From positions 49,126-113,125 of the forward strand of contig CAKPNA010000004.1 of NCBI GenBank assembly GCA_934168275.1: a stretch of 64,000 nucleotides of DNA, read 5' to 3'. Source of the DNA: an uncultured Bacilli bacterium (GTDB taxonomy: Bacteria; Bacillota_I; Bacilli_A; RF39; UBA660). A model generated the notes under the pieces. It saw nothing but the letters and a program-made list of their open reading frames with translations. It had not been told where the DNA came from and searched no databases. Shown here piece by piece: positions 18,624 through 26,425 of this stretch (the stretch's first letter is position 1; each line of letters starts with the position of its first letter). The position numbers were made by a program, and so were the translations under genes.

Positions 18624-18650
18624 AAAGAGTGGAATTTAAGCCACTCTTTT
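18624..18650 (-). promoter_or_regulatory. Leader hairpin of the rimP-nusA operon
   Basis: AAAGAGTGG (18624-18632) pairs perfectly with CCACTCTTT (18641-18649), with an 8-base loop, lying between the promoter and the rimP ribosome site. The T run after it on the minus strand is weak, so it may be a regulatory or stabilising 5' hairpin rather than a full terminator. Confidence 0.55.
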
Positions 18651-18664
18651 GTCAAGATAACCAA

Positions 18665-18693
18665 ATTATATCACACATACTATACAATTTCAA
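18665..18693 (-). promoter_or_regulatory. Promoter of the rimP-nusA-infB operon
   Basis: TTGAAA (18693-18688), a 17-base spacer and TATAAT (18670-18665) preceded by TGA (extended -10). It is divergent from the tRNA-Arg promoter. Confidence 0.75.
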
Positions 18694-18715
18694 CCCTAAA
18701 AATTGCATAAAACAC

Positions 18716-18744
18716 TTGAAAAAAAAAAATAACTGTACTATAAT
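18716..18744 (+). promoter_or_regulatory. tRNA-Arg promoter
   Basis: TTGAAA (18716-18721), a 17-base A-rich spacer and TATAAT (18739-18744), 21 bases before the tRNA. Confidence 0.75.
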
Positions 18745-18765
18745 ACTATCAAACAAAGAAATATT

Positions 18766-18842
18766 GCGCTCATAGCTCAATTGGATAGAGCGTTTGGCTA
18801 CGGACCAAAAGGTTTGGGGTTCGACTCCCTATGGGCGCGCCA
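18766..18842 (+). tRNA. tRNA-Arg (anticodon ACG)
   Basis: A cloverleaf is clear: acceptor GCGCTCA with TGGGCGC, anticodon stem TTTGG/CCAAA with loop CTACGGA (anticodon ACG), T-arm with GGTTCGACTCC, and an encoded CCA at 18840-18842. ACG is normally deaminated to ICG to read CGN codons by TadA, whose gene is at 63268-63693. Confidence 0.96.
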
Positions 18843-18858
18843 TTTATTGAATAATTAT

Positions 18859-18887
18859 AATTCTTCTTAGTAAGAATTATTTTTTTT
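18859..18887 (+). terminator. Terminator after tRNA-Arg
   Basis: AATTCTT and AAGAATT form a stem with a 6-base loop, followed by eight T. Confidence 0.8.
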
Positions 18888-18920
18888 GTGCTATAATATT
18901 ATAAAGGAGATATGATAACA

Positions 18921-20423
18921 ATGAAAAAAACAATTGTACTATGTATATTAGATGGCTGTGGAATAAGAGAGTCTTCAGATGGAAATGCCTTTAAAAATGC
19001 TAATAAGCCAACATTTGACTATTTATGGAATAATTATCCACATTCCTTATTAGAGGCCTCAGGAACCGCTGTTGGTCTACCTAAAGGGCAAATGGGAAAT
19101 AGTGAAGTTGGACATACCAATATTGGTGCTGGGCGTATTGTTTATCAGCCATTAGAAGTTATCAACAAAGCTGTGGATGAAGGCAAAATAAATACTAATG
19201 AAGAATTACATAATTTAATAGCACATATTAGAAAAAATAATTCAACACTACATATAATGGGCTTATTATCAGATGGAGGTGTCCATTCTCACATAAACCA
19301 TTTATTAAAAATAATAGATATCCTAAAAAATAACAATATTACTAAAATATACTATCATGTATTCCTAGATGGCAGAGATGTTAACCCAACAAATGCTATT
19401 AAATATATAAATATTCTAGAACAAAAAATACACGAAACAAATATGGGAAAAATAGCCACTATAAGTGGTAGATATTATGCTATGGATAGAGATAATAATT
19501 ATGATAGATTAAAAAAAGCCTACGATGCCATTGTCTATGGAATAGGACCAACATATTATAATCCAAAAGATTTGTTAGATGACTCATATCGTAATAATAT
19601 AACTGATGAATTTATCATACCTACAGTTATTAATAAGACAACTATTAACGATAATGATGCTGTCTTAACTTTTAATTTTAGGCCAGATAGATTAAGAGAA
19701 ATATTTACCGCTCTTACTAATTCTAGTGAATGTCCAATGGAAACTAAAAAATTAAATAATATTTATGCTCTATCTATGATGCCAATAACAAATACTGTTA
19801 TAGCGCACCATATGTTTGATCATCAAAATTTAACAAATACTTTAGGAGAGTTTGCTTATAAGCATAATTTAAGTCAGTTAAGAATTGCTGAAACAGAAAA
19901 ATATGCCCATGTTACCTACTTTTTTGATGGAGGATATGAAAAGAATTATCCAAATATGAATAAAATATTAATTCCATCTCCCAAAGTTGCGACATATGAC
20001 CTAAAACCTGAAATGAGTGCTAAAGAAATAACTGATACATTACTAAAAGAACTAGATAAAAACATTTATGATATCGTTATTCTAAACTATGCTAATGGTG
20101 ATATGGTTGGACATACCGGTAATTATGAAGCAGCAATTAAAGCTGTAGAATACCTAGATACTTGCTTAAAAAGATTATATGATAAAGTAAATAGTATGGA
20201 CGGAATCATGCTTATTACAGCCGATCATGGTAACTGTGAAATAATGTGGGATGAAAACAAGGTACCAATAACAAGTCATACAACAAGCCCTGTACCATTT
20301 ATTATAACTAAAAAAGGTGTAGAACTAAATAATGGTATTCTAGCTGATATTGCACCTACTATTATATCACTACTAAATCTAGAAATTCCTACAGAAATGG
20401 ATGGTAAAGTATTAATAAAATAA
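18921..20423 (+). CDS. gpmI: 2,3-bisphosphoglycerate-independent phosphoglycerate mutase
   Basis: About 500 residues, full length. It interconverts 3- and 2-phosphoglycerate in glycolysis using two Mn ions. Motifs: VLCILDGCGIRES at the N-terminus, QMGNSEVGHTNIGAGR with the phosphorylated Ser (about 61), the FLDGRD segment, and the C-terminal metal site ITADHGNCE with TSHTTSPVPF. ATG 18921 is preferred because AAGGAG is 11 bases upstream; the ATG at 18912 is only two bases from it. A TGCTATAAT element just upstream may be its promoter. Confidence 0.96.
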   Translation: MKKTIVLCILDGCGIRESSDGNAFKNANKPTFDYLWNNYPHSLLEASGTAVGLPKGQMGNSEVGHTNIGAGRIVYQPLEVINKAVDEGKINTNEELHNLIAHIRKNNSTLHIMGLLSDGGVHSHINHLLKIIDILKNNNITKIYYHVFLDGRDVNPTNAIKYINILEQKIHETNMGKIATISGRYYAMDRDNNYDRLKKAYDAIVYGIGPTYYNPKDLLDDSYRNNITDEFIIPTVINKTTINDNDAVLTFNFRPDRLREIFTALTNSSECPMETKKLNNIYALSMMPITNTVIAHHMFDHQNLTNTLGEFAYKHNLSQLRIAETEKYAHVTYFFDGGYEKNYPNMNKILIPSPKVATYDLKPEMSAKEITDTLLKELDKNIYDIVILNYANGDMVGHTGNYEAAIKAVEYLDTCLKRLYDKVNSMDGIMLITADHGNCEIMWDENKVPITSHTTSPVPFIITKKGVELNNGILADIAPTIISLLNLEIPTEMDGKVLIK

Positions 20424-20457
20424 GTATATAGATTATTTTCTTCTATATACTTTTTTT
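20422..20457 (+). terminator. Bidirectional terminator between gpmI and yidD
   Basis: AAGTATATAGA and TCTATATACTT pair over 11 bp, followed on the plus strand by TTTTTTT. It terminates gpmI and overlaps the end of the convergent yidD. Confidence 0.8.
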
Positions 20458-20660
20458 ACTGGATCATAACCACCTTTAGAAAAAGGATTACATCTAATTA
20501 TTCGATATATACTAAGTAAAGTGCCCTTAAATACCCCGTATGTCTCAATAGCTTCTATCGCATAGTCAGAACAAGTAGGATAAAACTTACAGTACCCATG
20601 CCATGAAATGGGTATTTTTTGATACCATCTAATAAATCTAATTATTACTTTTTTCATCAT
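20433..20660 (-). CDS. yidD: Membrane protein insertion efficiency factor YidD
   Basis: About 75 residues. The YidD signature is complete: FIRWYQKIPISW, CKFYPTCSDYAIEAIETYG and RIIRCNPFSKGGYDPV, with three conserved cysteines. It is a peripheral inner-face protein that aids YidC-dependent insertion. The first ATG (20660) is used; the gene overlaps the end of the lipid kinase gene by 23 bases. It is usually near rnpA or yidC but is detached here. Confidence 0.92.
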   Translation of the reverse strand: MMKKVIIRFIRWYQKIPISWHGYCKFYPTCSDYAIEAIETYGVFKGTLLSIYRIIRCNPFSKGGYDPVKKVYRRK

Positions 20661-21576
20661 ATACAAATAATTTACTAACGTTCTTAGCAGGCACTAGCAT
20701 CCTTATATCATTAACAATTTTAATTTCATATTTTGCAGAAGATAGATTCAACTTTTCTCCATCAACACACCAAGACTTTTTAGGGATCTCGTCAAACATA
20801 ATCTTTAAATTATTAGTTCTGTAAAAAAATACTCCCGGAACTTTAGAAACATCATATTTAGTTAAAAAATATAAAATCTTTCCAATATCTTTCATACGAG
20901 TAATATTACAAAATACTACTTCAACCTTATCATCATCTAATTTAACATCCTTATAAATATTATTAATCCCACTAATTCTATTAGCACTTGATACTATAAC
21001 AAATGAAAATAAGCCACGATAAACATTACCATCTATTTCATAAGTAATATCATATAATTTTGTTTTATTAAAGAAAGATTTAACACCTTCAGTTAAATAT
21101 GCTAAATAACCAAGCTTTTTCTTACGCTCTCTAGGTGTTTCATAAGCAATATTAGTATATTTACCAAATGCTGCAACATAAACAAAAGGGCTTCCATTAA
21201 TTGTACATATATCTAATCCTTTCACAACACCATCTAATGTCATTTTTAAATTATCAATAACATTCCTACCATATCCTAACATCCTACATAAATCATTAGT
21301 TGTTCCTGTCGGTAAATGAGATAACAATAACTTTTTCTTACGTAAAAAATTACCTCTCATAACTTCATTAAATGTACCATCACCACCAATTGAAATAACT
21401 AAATCTATATCATCAGCTAAGTTCTTTACAATTTTAGTAGCATGTTCTTTATATTCAGTATATATAATTTCACTTTCATATCCTTTACCTAATAATATAC
21501 TTTTACATTCATCTAAGAACTTTCTTTTTAAGCTTTTACCACTAACCGGATTATATATAATTACACACTTTTTCAT
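20638..21576 (-). CDS. dagK: Diacylglycerol/lipid kinase family protein
   Basis: 312 residues. Motifs of the DAGK catalytic fold: IYNPVSGK (residues 7-14), the nucleotide loop VISIGGDGTFNEV (about 60-72) and LPTGTTNDLCRMLG, followed by a beta-sandwich domain ending in SWCVDGEKLN. It phosphorylates diacylglycerol or a related lipid for phospholipid recycling and acts at the membrane face. A YegS/BmrU-type substrate cannot be excluded. Its 3' end overlaps yidD. Confidence 0.9.
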   Translation of the reverse strand: MKKCVIIYNPVSGKSLKRKFLDECKSILLGKGYESEIIYTEYKEHATKIVKNLADDIDLVISIGGDGTFNEVMRGNFLRKKKLLLSHLPTGTTNDLCRMLGYGRNVIDNLKMTLDGVVKGLDICTINGSPFVYVAAFGKYTNIAYETPRERKKKLGYLAYLTEGVKSFFNKTKLYDITYEIDGNVYRGLFSFVIVSSANRISGINNIYKDVKLDDDKVEVVFCNITRMKDIGKILYFLTKYDVSKVPGVFFYRTNNLKIMFDEIPKKSWCVDGEKLNLSSAKYEIKIVNDIRMLVPAKNVSKLFVYDEKSNN

Positions 21577-21622
21577 ATCAAAATCTCCCTAATCAATTGT
21601 ATTTTAACATATTTATATATAA

Positions 21623-21654
21623 GAAAAAAGAAAAATAGTAAAAATACTACTTTT
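21623..21654 (-). terminator. Terminator after cdaR
   Basis: AAAGTAGTA and TACTATTTT pair on the minus strand with one G-U and a 4-base loop, followed by a T-rich run. Confidence 0.65.
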
Positions 21655-21669
21655 CTTATACTATGTAAA

Positions 21670-23034
21670 CTATTTTTTACTAATACGAATCTTTATCTTA
21701 TCCGTCTTAGATATATATGATGCTTTAACATCATCACCACTAACATGAACTTCAACTTCATGATCACCTTCAGTATAACCTGATAAATCAACGTATGCTC
21801 TTATATTATCAGCTGTAATATTATCTAATACCTCTTTAGTTCCAGATACCACAACTGTAGTCTTAATGAAACTAGCACCAATTGCCGCAGCACGATAACT
21901 AGAGTCTAAGTTAATAGTTTCAATCATAACATCAGGTATTTCTTTTTCAATAACATCACCTAAAGTAACAGTTACCTTAGTATTAGATTGAGAAATATAG
22001 GTAATACCTGCTGGCTTTTCAATCTTCACATCAGTTGTCTTATTACTTTTTAAATTCTTTACAGAAACCTCAACAGGAATATATTCTAGTCCATCAAGAA
22101 CATCTTGCTTACCATAAACAGTTACCTTACTTACTGAAGATTCTACTGAACTTATCGCTTTACCAAATAACACTTCTCCAACCGGAATTACCTTAATAGG
22201 TACCTCTTTACTAGGTGAAGCAATACTAACTTTAACAGAAACCTTACTAGGAACCATTTCGACATTAACTATTCCACCTGTTGAATCATAAGCAACTAGC
22301 GGTACATCCTTAAGTTCCATAACTCCTACACTAGGATCAACTAGTTTTGATAAATCAACTAAAATCTTAACCGTAGCTACTTGATTTATCATCTTTTCTG
22401 AACCCTTAATAATTATCTCTTGTTGATCTGTTTCAATTGAATTAACAGAAAGTTTACTATCTAATACATCACTATTAATAGCATCAATCGTTGCAATCTT
22501 TGATTTAGATAGTTTAGGATATATATTAATTGTTACTACTGAAGGATCTAGTTTATAATCAACAGAATTAATAACACTTTCATAATTTAATTTAACTTTG
22601 TGAGTACCTTCTTTTAGGTTAGATAAGTCTACACTAACAACACCTGTTGATAATTGTTTAGCTAAGTACATATCAACAGAACGACCAATTAAAGTTACAT
22701 CTACTGTTTCAGGAAGTCCCTCAACAACATAACTCTCACTATTATATATAGCCTCTACCTTTTGGTCATATAACACATCAGCTGATGCATCAACTAATGT
22801 TACCGCTTTATTATCAACAGCAAAGAAAACAATCAAAGCTAATATTAAACTTAAAAATATTAAAGTATTTCTTTTAACTAGCCATCTTTCAAAACGACCA
22901 CTTCTCTTACCTAAAAGTTCACTAATATTCATAACTACCTTTGTAAGAGGAGTAACAACTTTTTTATCTAAAAACTTAAAGAATTTTCTAAATATAGCAT
23001 AAATAAATCTAATAAATTTCTTAATTGCCTTCAC
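21670..23034 (-). CDS. cdaR: CdaA regulatory protein CdaR (YbbR domains)
   Basis: About 454 residues from GTG 23034, chosen because GGAGG lies nine bases upstream and an ATG start at 23067 would overlap cdaA further. One transmembrane segment (NTLIFLSLILALIVFFAV) is followed by tandem YbbR-type repeats outside the membrane (recurring TVDVTLIGR-, KVTVYGKQDVL- and TTVVVSGTKEVL-like strands). It binds and modulates the diadenylate cyclase CdaA. The usual third gene, glmM, does not follow. Confidence 0.92.
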   Translation of the reverse strand: MKAIKKFIRFIYAIFRKFFKFLDKKVVTPLTKVVMNISELLGKRSGRFERWLVKRNTLIFLSLILALIVFFAVDNKAVTLVDASADVLYDQKVEAIYNSESYVVEGLPETVDVTLIGRSVDMYLAKQLSTGVVSVDLSNLKEGTHKVKLNYESVINSVDYKLDPSVVTINIYPKLSKSKIATIDAINSDVLDSKLSVNSIETDQQEIIIKGSEKMINQVATVKILVDLSKLVDPSVGVMELKDVPLVAYDSTGGIVNVEMVPSKVSVKVSIASPSKEVPIKVIPVGEVLFGKAISSVESSVSKVTVYGKQDVLDGLEYIPVEVSVKNLKSNKTTDVKIEKPAGITYISQSNTKVTVTLGDVIEKEIPDVMIETINLDSSYRAAAIGASFIKTTVVVSGTKEVLDNITADNIRAYVDLSGYTEGDHEVEVHVSGDDVKASYISKTDKIKIRISKK

Positions 23035-23851
23035 GATTATTAGCCTCCTCATCATCAAATTGTTCATCTAACAATAATTCTCTCTTAGGTTTTAATTCTT
23101 CAACCAAAATCATTCTAGCATCATCAATAGATAAATTATAATTAAGAACACCGCCAACTGCAATAGATATCTTACCAGTCTCTTCAGAAACAACTAAAGA
23201 AATACAATCACTTTCTTCACTAATACCTAAAGCCGCTCTATGTCTTGTTCCTAACTTCTTATTAATTTTATTATTTAAACTAATAGGAAATACTGCCCCT
23301 GCCGAAGCAATCTTATTGCCCTGAATTATAACACCACCATCATGTAATGGATTTCTAGGGAAGAATATAGAAATTAATAACTCTGCAGATATATCAGCAT
23401 ATAATTGCTTACTTCTATTAATATATTCATTTAAACTAGTATCTCTTTCAATAACTATTAAACCACCAATTCTAGCTTTTCTTAAATATTCAACAGCACC
23501 CATTATTTCATATACTATCTTTTCTCTCTCATCCATCGTTAATATTTTATGACTAGTAAGAATTTGCTTTCTACCTAAATGTTCTAAAATATTTCTAATC
23601 TCTGGCTGAAATATAATAATAAGTGCTAACGGTCCCCACATAATTACATACTCAAGTAATAATCCAATCGTTGTTAAATTAAGATAATCACTAAGAACCT
23701 TAACTAATACAACTATAAGTACTCCCTTAAATATAAGTACTAACTTAACATTATTCTTTAAATTCTTTAAAACAAAATATATAAGTATCCACACTAATGA
23801 TACATCAATAATCTTCTGTAAAATAGTAATAATACTATTAAAACTCATCAT
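23021..23851 (-). CDS. cdaA: Diadenylate cyclase CdaA
   Basis: 276 residues. Three N-terminal membrane helices (about 10-80) anchor a DAC domain with LHDGGVIIQGNKIASAGAVF and GTRHRAALGISEESD, the catalytic DGG and RHR motifs that make c-di-AMP from two ATP. c-di-AMP controls potassium and cell-wall homeostasis in Firmicutes. It overlaps cdaR by 14 bases, the usual operon. Confidence 0.96.
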   Translation of the reverse strand: MMSFNSIITILQKIIDVSLVWILIYFVLKNLKNNVKLVLIFKGVLIVVLVKVLSDYLNLTTIGLLLEYVIMWGPLALIIIFQPEIRNILEHLGRKQILTSHKILTMDEREKIVYEIMGAVEYLRKARIGGLIVIERDTSLNEYINRSKQLYADISAELLISIFFPRNPLHDGGVIIQGNKIASAGAVFPISLNNKINKKLGTRHRAALGISEESDCISLVVSEETGKISIAVGGVLNYNLSIDDARMILVEELKPKRELLLDEQFDDEEANNREGN

Positions 23852-23937
23852 TTCACCAACCTTTTATTAATATAAAACAATTATATCATATTTAAAACTA
23901 TTTTTCTACCTATTTTTAAATTAATTGCCCTAACCAT

Positions 23938-23970
23938 AAAAAAAGGAAATGCAATTACACATTTACCTTC
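23938..23970 (-). terminator. Terminator after the CotD-like gene
   Basis: GGTAAATG and CATTTCC pair with one bulge, followed on the minus strand by TTTTTTT. Confidence 0.6.
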
Positions 23971-23977
23971 CATATAA

Positions 23978-24316
23978 TTATTTAAATTGACAACATGATC
24001 CACATTGAACATTAGTACAAGTATTCTCTTCACAACATGTATATCTAGGTTGATAAGTATGCCTATAAATATGGTTGTTAATTATTCTTGTATTAATTGG
24101 GCAAACATGTGGTACTTCATGATAAATATTTCGATAAACAACTCTTTCTCTACCCTGCTCTACTATAGGAGCACTAACTGTCTGAGCCATACCTCCCATA
24201 TTCATTTCATTAACATTCATATTTGCATTTGTATTTGTATTATAATTTTGATTAGTGATATTTATATCAATATCATCATACCCATCCTGTCTGAAATCAT
24301 CATTATTATAAAACAT
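23978..24316 (-). CDS. CotD-like spore coat protein (tentative)
   Basis: 112 residues. The N-terminal half is Asn/Met/Asp-rich and disordered. The second half has a VPHVCPINTRIINNHIYRH segment followed by a YQPRYTCCEENTC cysteine cluster and CGSCCQF end. The His/Tyr/Pro and Cys pattern resembles CotD-type inner spore coat proteins; this is a composition and motif judgement, not a firm match. The start follows AAGGAGG. A monocistronic gene with its own terminator is usual for coat genes. No sigma-K promoter was identified with confidence. Confidence 0.6.
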   Translation of the reverse strand: MFYNNDDFRQDGYDDIDINITNQNYNTNTNANMNVNEMNMGGMAQTVSAPIVEQGRERVVYRNIYHEVPHVCPINTRIINNHIYRHTYQPRYTCCEENTCTNVQCGSCCQFK

Positions 24317-24380
24317 TATATTACCTCCTTATCTACCTTATCATATGATAAAAATAATTAAAGATATAATAAATTAGTCT

Positions 24381-24418
24381 AAAAAAACTCTAAATCCCTA
24401 CATAGGAAATTTAAAGTT
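24381..24418 (-). terminator. Terminator after ffh
   Basis: An imperfect 13-bp stem (AACTTTAAATTTCC with GGGATTTAGAGTT) is followed by a T run on the minus strand. It overlaps the last codons of ffh. Confidence 0.7.
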
Positions 24419-25705
24419 CTTATTATTAAGCATCTTCATCATCTTTTTCATTTCTTCAAATTGATTTAGTAGCTGATTAACTTCCATAACAGAAGTACCA
24501 GAACCTTTAGCAATTCTTTCTTTACGAGATGCCTTTAAAATACTAGGATTCTTTCTTTCTTCTGGTGTCATAGATAATATTATAGCTTCAATATGTTTCA
24601 TCTTTTTAGGATCAATTTCTGCCTTATCAAGGCCCATCTTTTTAGCACCCGGAATTAATTTAATTAGATTCTCCAAAGGGCCTAACTTTTTAATTTGGTT
24701 AAGTTGTGAAAGAAAATCTTCTAAATCAAAATTACCTTTACTCATTTTTTTAGCGGTCTTCATGGCTTCTTTTTCGTCAATTTCACTTTCAACTTTTTCA
24801 ACCAAACTTAAAATATCACCCATGCCAATAATTCTATTAGCCATTCTATCAGGATAAAACTCTGTAATACCATCTAACTTCTCACTAACGCCAATAAACT
24901 TAATAGGTAAATTAGTTAAATGTCTAACTGATAAAGCAACACCACCTCTAGTATCACCATCCAACTTAGTAAGAATAACACCGGTTAATTTTAACCTATC
25001 ATTAAATCCATTAATAACATTTATTGCATCTTGTCCCATCATAGCATCAATAACAAGTAGTATTTCATGAGGATTAGCCACTTTTATAATATCTTCAAGT
25101 TCTGTCATCAAATCATCATCAATATGCAAACGCCCTGCTGTATCAATTAAAATATAATCAAAGCCATTCTCCTTAGCGTACTCTAAAGCATGACTAACTA
25201 TATCTACAGGATTACTTTTACCTTCACTAAATACTTCAATGCCAAGCTCTTTACCAATTTGTTTAAGTTGATCAATAGCGGCCGGCCTATAAATATCACA
25301 AGCAACTAGTAAAGGCTTTTTCTTGTTCTTCTTTCTAACTAAATTAGCAAGTTTACCAATAGTCGTAGTCTTACCTGAACCCTGTAAACCAACTAACATA
25401 CATATTGTTGGATTACCAGATACCACTAAAGGTGCATTTTCGCCACCAAGAAGCTCTGTAAGTTCATCTCTAACTATCCTAACAAAAACATCTCCAGGAG
25501 ACAAGCTTTTACTTACTTCTTCTCCTAAAGCCTTTTCTTTAACACTATTAGTAAATTCTTTAACCACTTTATAATTAACATCCGCTTCTAAAAGAGATAA
25601 TCTAATTTCTCTCATCATATCTCCAATATTATCTTCTGTAATTTTACCATAACCCTTTATTTTATGCATTATACCTTGTAATCTATCACTTAAATTGTCA
25701 AACAT
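24398..25705 (-). CDS. ffh: Signal recognition particle GTPase Ffh
   Basis: 435 residues. N and G domains contain GLQGSGKTTTIGKLA, DIYRPAAIDQLK, DTAGRLHIDD and TKLDGDTRGG; the C-terminal M domain is Met-rich (MSKGNFDLEDFLSQ, MEVNQLLNQFEEMKKMMKM) and binds SRP RNA and signal peptides. The SRP RNA gene is at 63773-63845. ATG 25705 is preferred over an upstream ATG nine bases away by ribosome-site spacing (GGGTGA). Confidence 0.97.
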   Translation of the reverse strand: MFDNLSDRLQGIMHKIKGYGKITEDNIGDMMREIRLSLLEADVNYKVVKEFTNSVKEKALGEEVSKSLSPGDVFVRIVRDELTELLGGENAPLVVSGNPTICMLVGLQGSGKTTTIGKLANLVRKKNKKKPLLVACDIYRPAAIDQLKQIGKELGIEVFSEGKSNPVDIVSHALEYAKENGFDYILIDTAGRLHIDDDLMTELEDIIKVANPHEILLVIDAMMGQDAINVINGFNDRLKLTGVILTKLDGDTRGGVALSVRHLTNLPIKFIGVSEKLDGITEFYPDRMANRIIGMGDILSLVEKVESEIDEKEAMKTAKKMSKGNFDLEDFLSQLNQIKKLGPLENLIKLIPGAKKMGLDKAEIDPKKMKHIEAIILSMTPEERKNPSILKASRKERIAKGSGTSVMEVNQLLNQFEEMKKMMKMLNNKNFKFPM

Positions 25706-25808
25706 ACATATCACCCAAGACTAATTATACACGAAAAATACAACTATTTAAAGAAAATTAAAAAAAATTGTTGCATTTTTATAAATATTTGGTATAATTA
25801 ATTTACTT

Positions 25809-25883
25809 GCAGATGTGGTTCAACGATTAGAATTCGGCCTTGCCAAGGCTGAGACGGGGGTTTGACTCCCCTCATCTGCTCCA
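25809..25883 (+). tRNA. tRNA-Gly (anticodon GCC)
   Basis: Acceptor GCAGATG with CATCTGC, anticodon arm CGGCC/GGCTG with loop TTGCCAA (anticodon GCC), T-arm with GGTTTGACTCC, encoded CCA at 25881-25883. A TATAAT with upstream TGG (extended -10) lies about 15 bases before it. It forms the left border of the accessory island. Confidence 0.95.
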
Positions 25884-25922
25884 TTGACGAATCTGTTCGG
25901 AAAATCCGAACTTGATATATAG

Positions 25923-25948
25923 AAATCAATCGAAAGATTGATTTTTTT
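25923..25948 (+). terminator. Terminator after tRNA-Gly
   Basis: AAATCAATC and GATTGATTT form a 9-bp stem with a GAAA tetraloop, then a T run. Confidence 0.85.
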
Positions 25949-26021
25949 GTTGTTATACTCCCACGTGCCAGCTTGGAAGTCATACAAAGAAATCATCCTA
26001 AAAGAAAGGATGGTGAACATT

Positions 26022-26297
26022 ATGATAAAGATTATTGAGCAAGAAATAAGTTTTGATGATTCATTGAAGAAGAAATTAGAATTTATATGTGATTTTTGCA
26101 ATACTACTCCTAAATTTATTAATGGTAGTATTCGTAAAATTGATAAGACTAATTTATCTTATATAGAACCACATAGAATAATCATCAATGACATAACATT
26201 TCTTGCTTTTAATTATTCTACTGAGATTTATATTAAAAATTTAAGTAAGAAGATACAAATAACAGAGTTAGAATCATATTTAAAGTCGCTAAACTAG
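26022..26297 (+). CDS. Small protein of unknown function, first gene of the element
   Basis: 91 residues from ATG 26022, chosen because GGTGA lies five bases upstream; the longer reading from 25938 runs back toward the tRNA terminator. Family not recognised. It is Ile/Lys-rich, soluble, with two cysteines (ICDFCN) and a predicted helix at each end around beta strands (HRIIINDITFLAFNY). Its place between the tRNA and the recombinase would suit a recombination directionality or regulatory factor, but nothing in the sequence proves that. Confidence 0.6.
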   Translation: MIKIIEQEISFDDSLKKKLEFICDFCNTTPKFINGSIRKIDKTNLSYIEPHRIIINDITFLAFNYSTEIYIKNLSKKIQITELESYLKSLN

Positions 26298-26357
26298 TAA
26301 TTTTGTCGAATTTCGTTTATAATTAAATTAAGAAAACTTTATATTTAATTTATTTAT

Positions 26358-26405
26358 GGGCGAAGTAGTATAAAAACCATAGTTAAGACTACTTTGCCCT
26401 TTTTT
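26358..26405 (+). terminator. Terminator/attenuator just before the recombinase gene
   Basis: GGGCGAAGTAGT (26358-26369) pairs over 12 bp (one G-U) with ACTACTTTGCCC (26388-26399), followed by six T. It ends 20 bases before the recombinase ATG, leaving no room for a promoter, so recombinase expression needs readthrough. A tiny ORF (ATG at 26356, MGEVV) lies in the 5' arm. Confidence 0.75.
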
Positions 26406-26425
26406 AGTAAAAGGAGTTGATTTTA

